The notes under the pieces: generated by a model
Told to the model about the DNA's origin: nothing
Seen by the model: the letters and a program-made list of their open reading frames with translations, nothing else
Database searches by the model: none
Made by a program: the position numbers and the translations under genes
DNA from: JAGVJT01 sp964513205
GTDB taxonomy: Bacteria; Pseudomonadota; Gammaproteobacteria; Legionellales; Legionellaceae
NCBI GenBank assembly: GCA_964513205.1
Contig: CAZELP010000018.1
Span: 1-36,237 of the forward strand
DNA: 36,237 nucleotides
Direction of reading: 5' to 3'
In this document: piece by piece, positions 34,050-36,237 of the stretch
Layout: every line of letters begins with the position of its first letter
How positions within the stretch are numbered: the stretch's first letter is position 1

Positions 34050-35471
34050 CTACTTTAAAATCGATTGGTACGCATTCAGTGCATCCAGACGAGCCATTTG
34101 ATGATCAACCATTGGTTTTGGATATACTTTTTTCACATAAACGCTTAAGGCTGAAGATGAGGTCCAGGGCGCATGAATCGATTTTGAATCTAACACAGCA
34201 AGCTCAGGCAACCAGCGCTTCAGATAAGCACCACTAGAATCAAATTTTTCACTCTGTAATACAGGATTAAAAATACGAAAATAAGGTGCAGCATCAGCGC
34301 CACATCCAGCAACCCACTGCCAACTTGCACTATTATTCGCAAGATCCGCGTCCAATAACGTATCTAAAAACCAGTCTGCCCCCAAACGCCAATCGATCAA
34401 CAAACTCTTTGTCAAAAAAGAAGCGACAATCATTCGAACGCGATTGTGCATATAGCCTGTTTCCCATAGCTCGCGCATACCCGCATCCACAATGGGATAG
34501 CCCGTCATCCCCTTTTGCCAACGAATCAGATCGACATCTCTGTCGTATTTCCAAGGAAAATTATCAAAGGCAGGCTTAAATGATCGAGTCGGAAGATCTG
34601 GAAAATGATATAAAAGATAAGCGGAAAACTCTCGCCACCCCAGCTCAGATAAAAAATGCTCGGCTGAAACTAAATCCACGCTTGGATTCAACATCGCCTG
34701 CTCGACTGCATATACAATACGATAAGGACTCATTTCACCAAAATGCAAATGAGGAGATAATCGTGAAGTTGCATCTTGAATAGGAAAATCCCGATTATGC
34801 TTATATCCAGTAAGACGTGTATCGATAAATTGCCTCAATCTCAGTTGTGCGCCCTCTTCTCCTGGAGTCCAGTGTTGAGAAAATGCTGAGGCCCAATTTA
34901 ATTTCGGTAAAAGCCCCCAATCGATTAAATGATCACTTTTTGCGTCTATCGACTTTGGCCAAACGGTAATTTGTTGTTGAGGTTTGCATGATAATGCGGC
35001 CAACTTTTGACGACAGGTTTTCCAATAGGCAGTAAAAACCTTAAAAAAGTCACCTTGCTTATTAAGAATAGTCCACGGCTCATGCAAAAGATTCGCCTGA
35101 AAACTCTGAACATCTATTCCTTTTTCATGTAAACAGGACTTCAATTTTTTATCACAAGCGATTCCAGCAGGTGTGTATCGACGATTCCAATACACAACGT
35201 CAATTGAATGAGAATCCAAAAGTTCTAAAATGATCTCGAGTGGAGCACCTTTGCGAAGTGTGAGTTGTAGGCCTTTTTGTTTTAAGCGAAGACGAAGTGC
35301 GTCTAAGCTATGATGAAGCCACCATGTCTGCGCTTCACCTAGGCAACTATTCTGGTGATCTTCCAAAATATAAAGTACCAACACAGATTGATGCGCAAGA
35401 CAAGCCTCAAACAGAGCAGGATTATCATCCAGTCGTAAATCATGTCTCAACCAAACAAGGGCTTTTGTCAT
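34050..35471 (-). CDS. phr: Class I deoxyribodipyrimidine photolyase
   Basis: 473 residues, full length. It splits UV-induced cyclobutane pyrimidine dimers with blue light using FADH-. The N-terminal antenna domain starts LVWLRHDLRLDDNPAL. The C-terminal FAD domain shows GYKHNRDFP, TSRLSPHLHFGEMSPYRI, FLSELGWREFSAYLLYHFP and the signature run WQKGMTGYPIVDAGMRELW, TGYMHNRVRMIVASFL and WQWVAGCGADAAPYFRIFNP. The Asn-Asn-Ser/Trp-Gln context and Arg of the dimer site are present, and cryptochrome-like C-terminal extensions are absent. A light-dependent repair enzyme argues that the organism meets sunlight at some stage, e.g. in water or in a host near the surface. It stands alone and converges on the small membrane-protein gene. 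Confidence 0.95.
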   Translation of the reverse strand: MTKALVWLRHDLRLDDNPALFEACLAHQSVLVLYILEDHQNSCLGEAQTWWLHHSLDALRLRLKQKGLQLTLRKGAPLEIILELLDSHSIDVVYWNRRYTPAGIACDKKLKSCLHEKGIDVQSFQANLLHEPWTILNKQGDFFKVFTAYWKTCRQKLAALSCKPQQQITVWPKSIDAKSDHLIDWGLLPKLNWASAFSQHWTPGEEGAQLRLRQFIDTRLTGYKHNRDFPIQDATSRLSPHLHFGEMSPYRIVYAVEQAMLNPSVDLVSAEHFLSELGWREFSAYLLYHFPDLPTRSFKPAFDNFPWKYDRDVDLIRWQKGMTGYPIVDAGMRELWETGYMHNRVRMIVASFLTKSLLIDWRLGADWFLDTLLDADLANNSASWQWVAGCGADAAPYFRIFNPVLQSEKFDSSGAYLKRWLPELAVLDSKSIHAPWTSSSALSVYVKKVYPKPMVDHQMARLDALNAYQSILK

Positions 35472-35599
35472 GGCATCTTAAAAAAATTGGTAAAAGAAAG
35501 TCTATTTAAGATTAGAGCTAGATATGTCAACGCCCCCTAATCATGCAATTGTAACTCAATAAACACAGATTTTGTATCTCCCCAGCACGTCATCCTGAA

Positions 35600-35758
35600 G
35601 TGTGGCACTTACTAAATTTTGAAGAAAGTCTTGAAAAATATCTAGTTATGATGAAATATCCCCATTTAGATCAAAGACCTAGCGTTAAAGATAGCATTTT
35701 TCGAGAAATATTAAAACTCAAATCTTCCGGCCAATTAATATACGGAGAAATTTTGTGA
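35600..35758 (+). pseudogene. Short orphan reading frame, possible gene remnant
   Basis: The frame is open from 35555 to TGA 35756-35758. GTG 35600 would give 52 residues with a soluble, protein-like composition (LNFEESLEKYLVMMKYPHL, KDSIFREILKLKSSG). There is no ribosome site or promoter, and the frame upstream ends at TAA 35552. It may be the tail of a decayed gene or a true small protein. No family recognised. Confidence 0.25.
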
Positions 35759-35803
35759 CGATCTCTCAGGTTCAGGATATGCTGGCAAGTCACAACCCTA
35801 GAT

Positions 35804-35850
35804 AAATATGTCCTATATAAATTCTAAATGAATTTATATAGGACATATTT
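35804..35850. repeat. Perfect 20-bp inverted repeat, 7-base spacer
   Basis: AAATATGTCCTATATAAATT, spacer CTAAATG, then its exact reverse complement, followed by TT. The right arm overlaps the -35 region of the promoter at 35833-35861. It could be an operator for a dimeric regulator, or a terminator of a leftward or rightward transcript; its AT-richness makes a weak RNA hairpin despite the length. Confidence 0.75.
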
Positions 35851-35861
35851 TGTGATATAAT
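35833..35861 (+). promoter_or_regulatory. Promoter of the PPR gene
   Basis: TTTATA (35833-35838), a 17-base spacer, then perfect TATAAT (35856-35861). The predicted start of transcription is near 35868, 17 bases before the ATG. The -35 lies within the right arm of the inverted repeat, so a protein bound there would block polymerase. Confidence 0.5.
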
Positions 35862-35884
35862 AAGCAAATTTGAATTGAGTCTAT

Positions 35885-36237
35885 ATGAAGCCCACAAACA
35901 ACCATCAAGATACACAAAATAATTTGCGAAATTTGATGAAGCAAATAAACCGTATGGAAAGTTGGGGGAGTGTACGCTTTGCTCCAAGAGAAACTTATCT
36001 GTCTTATAGCCGTCAATTAAAAAATCTAAAATCACTGTCAGAAATAGCAACATTTTTATCAAACATGCTGGAACAACATGTTTTTCCAAACACAGTGATT
36101 CTGAATCAACTGATCAATAAATTAAGTCGACTAAAAAAAATTGATGCTGTATTGATGCTCCATCATATTGCAGTTGAGAAAGGTTTTACCGATGCAATCA
36201 CCTATAACAGCACCATTGCTGCCATTGCCAAAAGTCC
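35885..36237 (+). CDS. N-terminal part of a pentatricopeptide-repeat (PPR) protein, cut by the window end
   Basis: From ATG 35885 the frame is open to the last base: 117 codons, no stop, so the gene continues beyond the window. A GAG ribosome site lies 6 bases upstream. After a polar N-terminus (MKPTNNHQDTQNN) come PPR-type helix pairs: TYLSYSRQLKNLKSLSEIA with FLSNMLEQHVFPN, then TVILNQLINKLSRLKKIDA with HHIAVEKGFTD, then AITYNSTIAAIAKS. The spacing (about 34 residues), the PN-TV / TD-AITYN repeat start and the basic/small helix pattern are characteristic. PPR proteins bind RNA in plant and protist organelles and are rare in bacteria, mainly known from host-associated species. A host-directed effector or RNA-binding role is inferred, and horizontal gain from a eukaryote is plausible. 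Confidence 0.7.
   Translation, partial: MKPTNNHQDTQNNLRNLMKQINRMESWGSVRFAPRETYLSYSRQLKNLKSLSEIATFLSNMLEQHVFPNTVILNQLINKLSRLKKIDAVLMLHHIAVEKGFTDAITYNSTIAAIAKS

Larger units (their letters stand above)
35472..35884. other. Gene-poor stretch between photolyase and the PPR gene
   Basis: 413 bases. The left part (35472-35554) shows nothing I can support beyond room for the photolyase promoter. The middle holds a short open frame (35600-35758). The right part holds a 20-bp perfect inverted repeat and a promoter for the PPR gene. No RNA gene or transposase is recognisable. Confidence 0.6.

Noticed and set aside
1..36237. CRISPR array, rRNA operon, insertion sequence or prophage
   Set aside because: No regularly spaced direct repeats, no rRNA-like stretch, and no transposase, integrase or phage structural protein among the translated frames.

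Overview
This is an AT-rich chromosomal window from a gammaproteobacterium. The conserved gene orders gmk-rpoZ-spoT, purB-nadB-nadA, glnD-lnt and leuS-lptE-holA all point there. A stand-alone DotI/IcmL-like periplasmic protein (the family of the Dot/Icm type IVB secretion channel) suggests a host-associated lineage related to Legionella, Coxiella, Rickettsiella or Berkiella. So does a scatter of unrecognised, effector-like proteins with coiled coils, hydrophobic hairpins, internal repeats or PPR repeats. The lineage is inferred from family content; no rRNA or tRNA gene is present to test it.

Layout. Positions 1-3.8 kb are accessory: the end of an unknown gene, then three minus-strand unknown genes (a membrane-hairpin protein, a long coiled-coil protein and a protein with ~97-residue tandem repeats). 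The DotI-like gene at 4.0-4.5 kb converges on a minus-strand operon gmk-rpoZ-spoT-ridA-membrane protein (8.5 to 4.5 kb). That last gene has a strong bidirectional terminator hairpin inside its final codons. The plus-strand pair rph-yggS follows (8.5-9.9 kb). Between yggS and yggT lie two minus-strand genes: a GT39/ArnT-like membrane glycosyltransferase and a 1339-residue protein with a SecA-type motor and a long unknown C-terminal part. Then come yggT, purB-nadB-nadA (16.4-20.8 kb), an Inc-like coiled-coil/membrane protein, a cold-shock protein, a Cys-rich unknown, and the plus-strand run glnD-lnt and leuS-lptE-(Cys-rich secreted protein)-holA (23.1-31.8 kb). The right end is accessory again: a DHA2-type MFS exporter, a small membrane protein, a class I photolyase, a 413-base gene-poor stretch with a perfect 20-bp inverted repeat, and the start of a PPR-repeat protein that runs off the window.

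How it works together. The core operons cover nucleotide metabolism and stringent response (gmk, rpoZ, spoT), RNA processing (rph), PLP homeostasis (yggS), purine and NAD synthesis (purB, nadB, nadA), nitrogen sensing (glnD), lipoprotein and LPS maturation (lnt, lptE), translation and replication (leuS, holA). They are tightly packed with ATGA, GTGA or TAATG stop/start overlaps. The accessory genes are mostly single, have their own recognisable promoters and sit at the borders of the core operons. The strongest candidates for undescribed biology are the SecA-like protein, the terminator inside the membrane-protein reading frame, and the PPR gene behind its inverted repeat.
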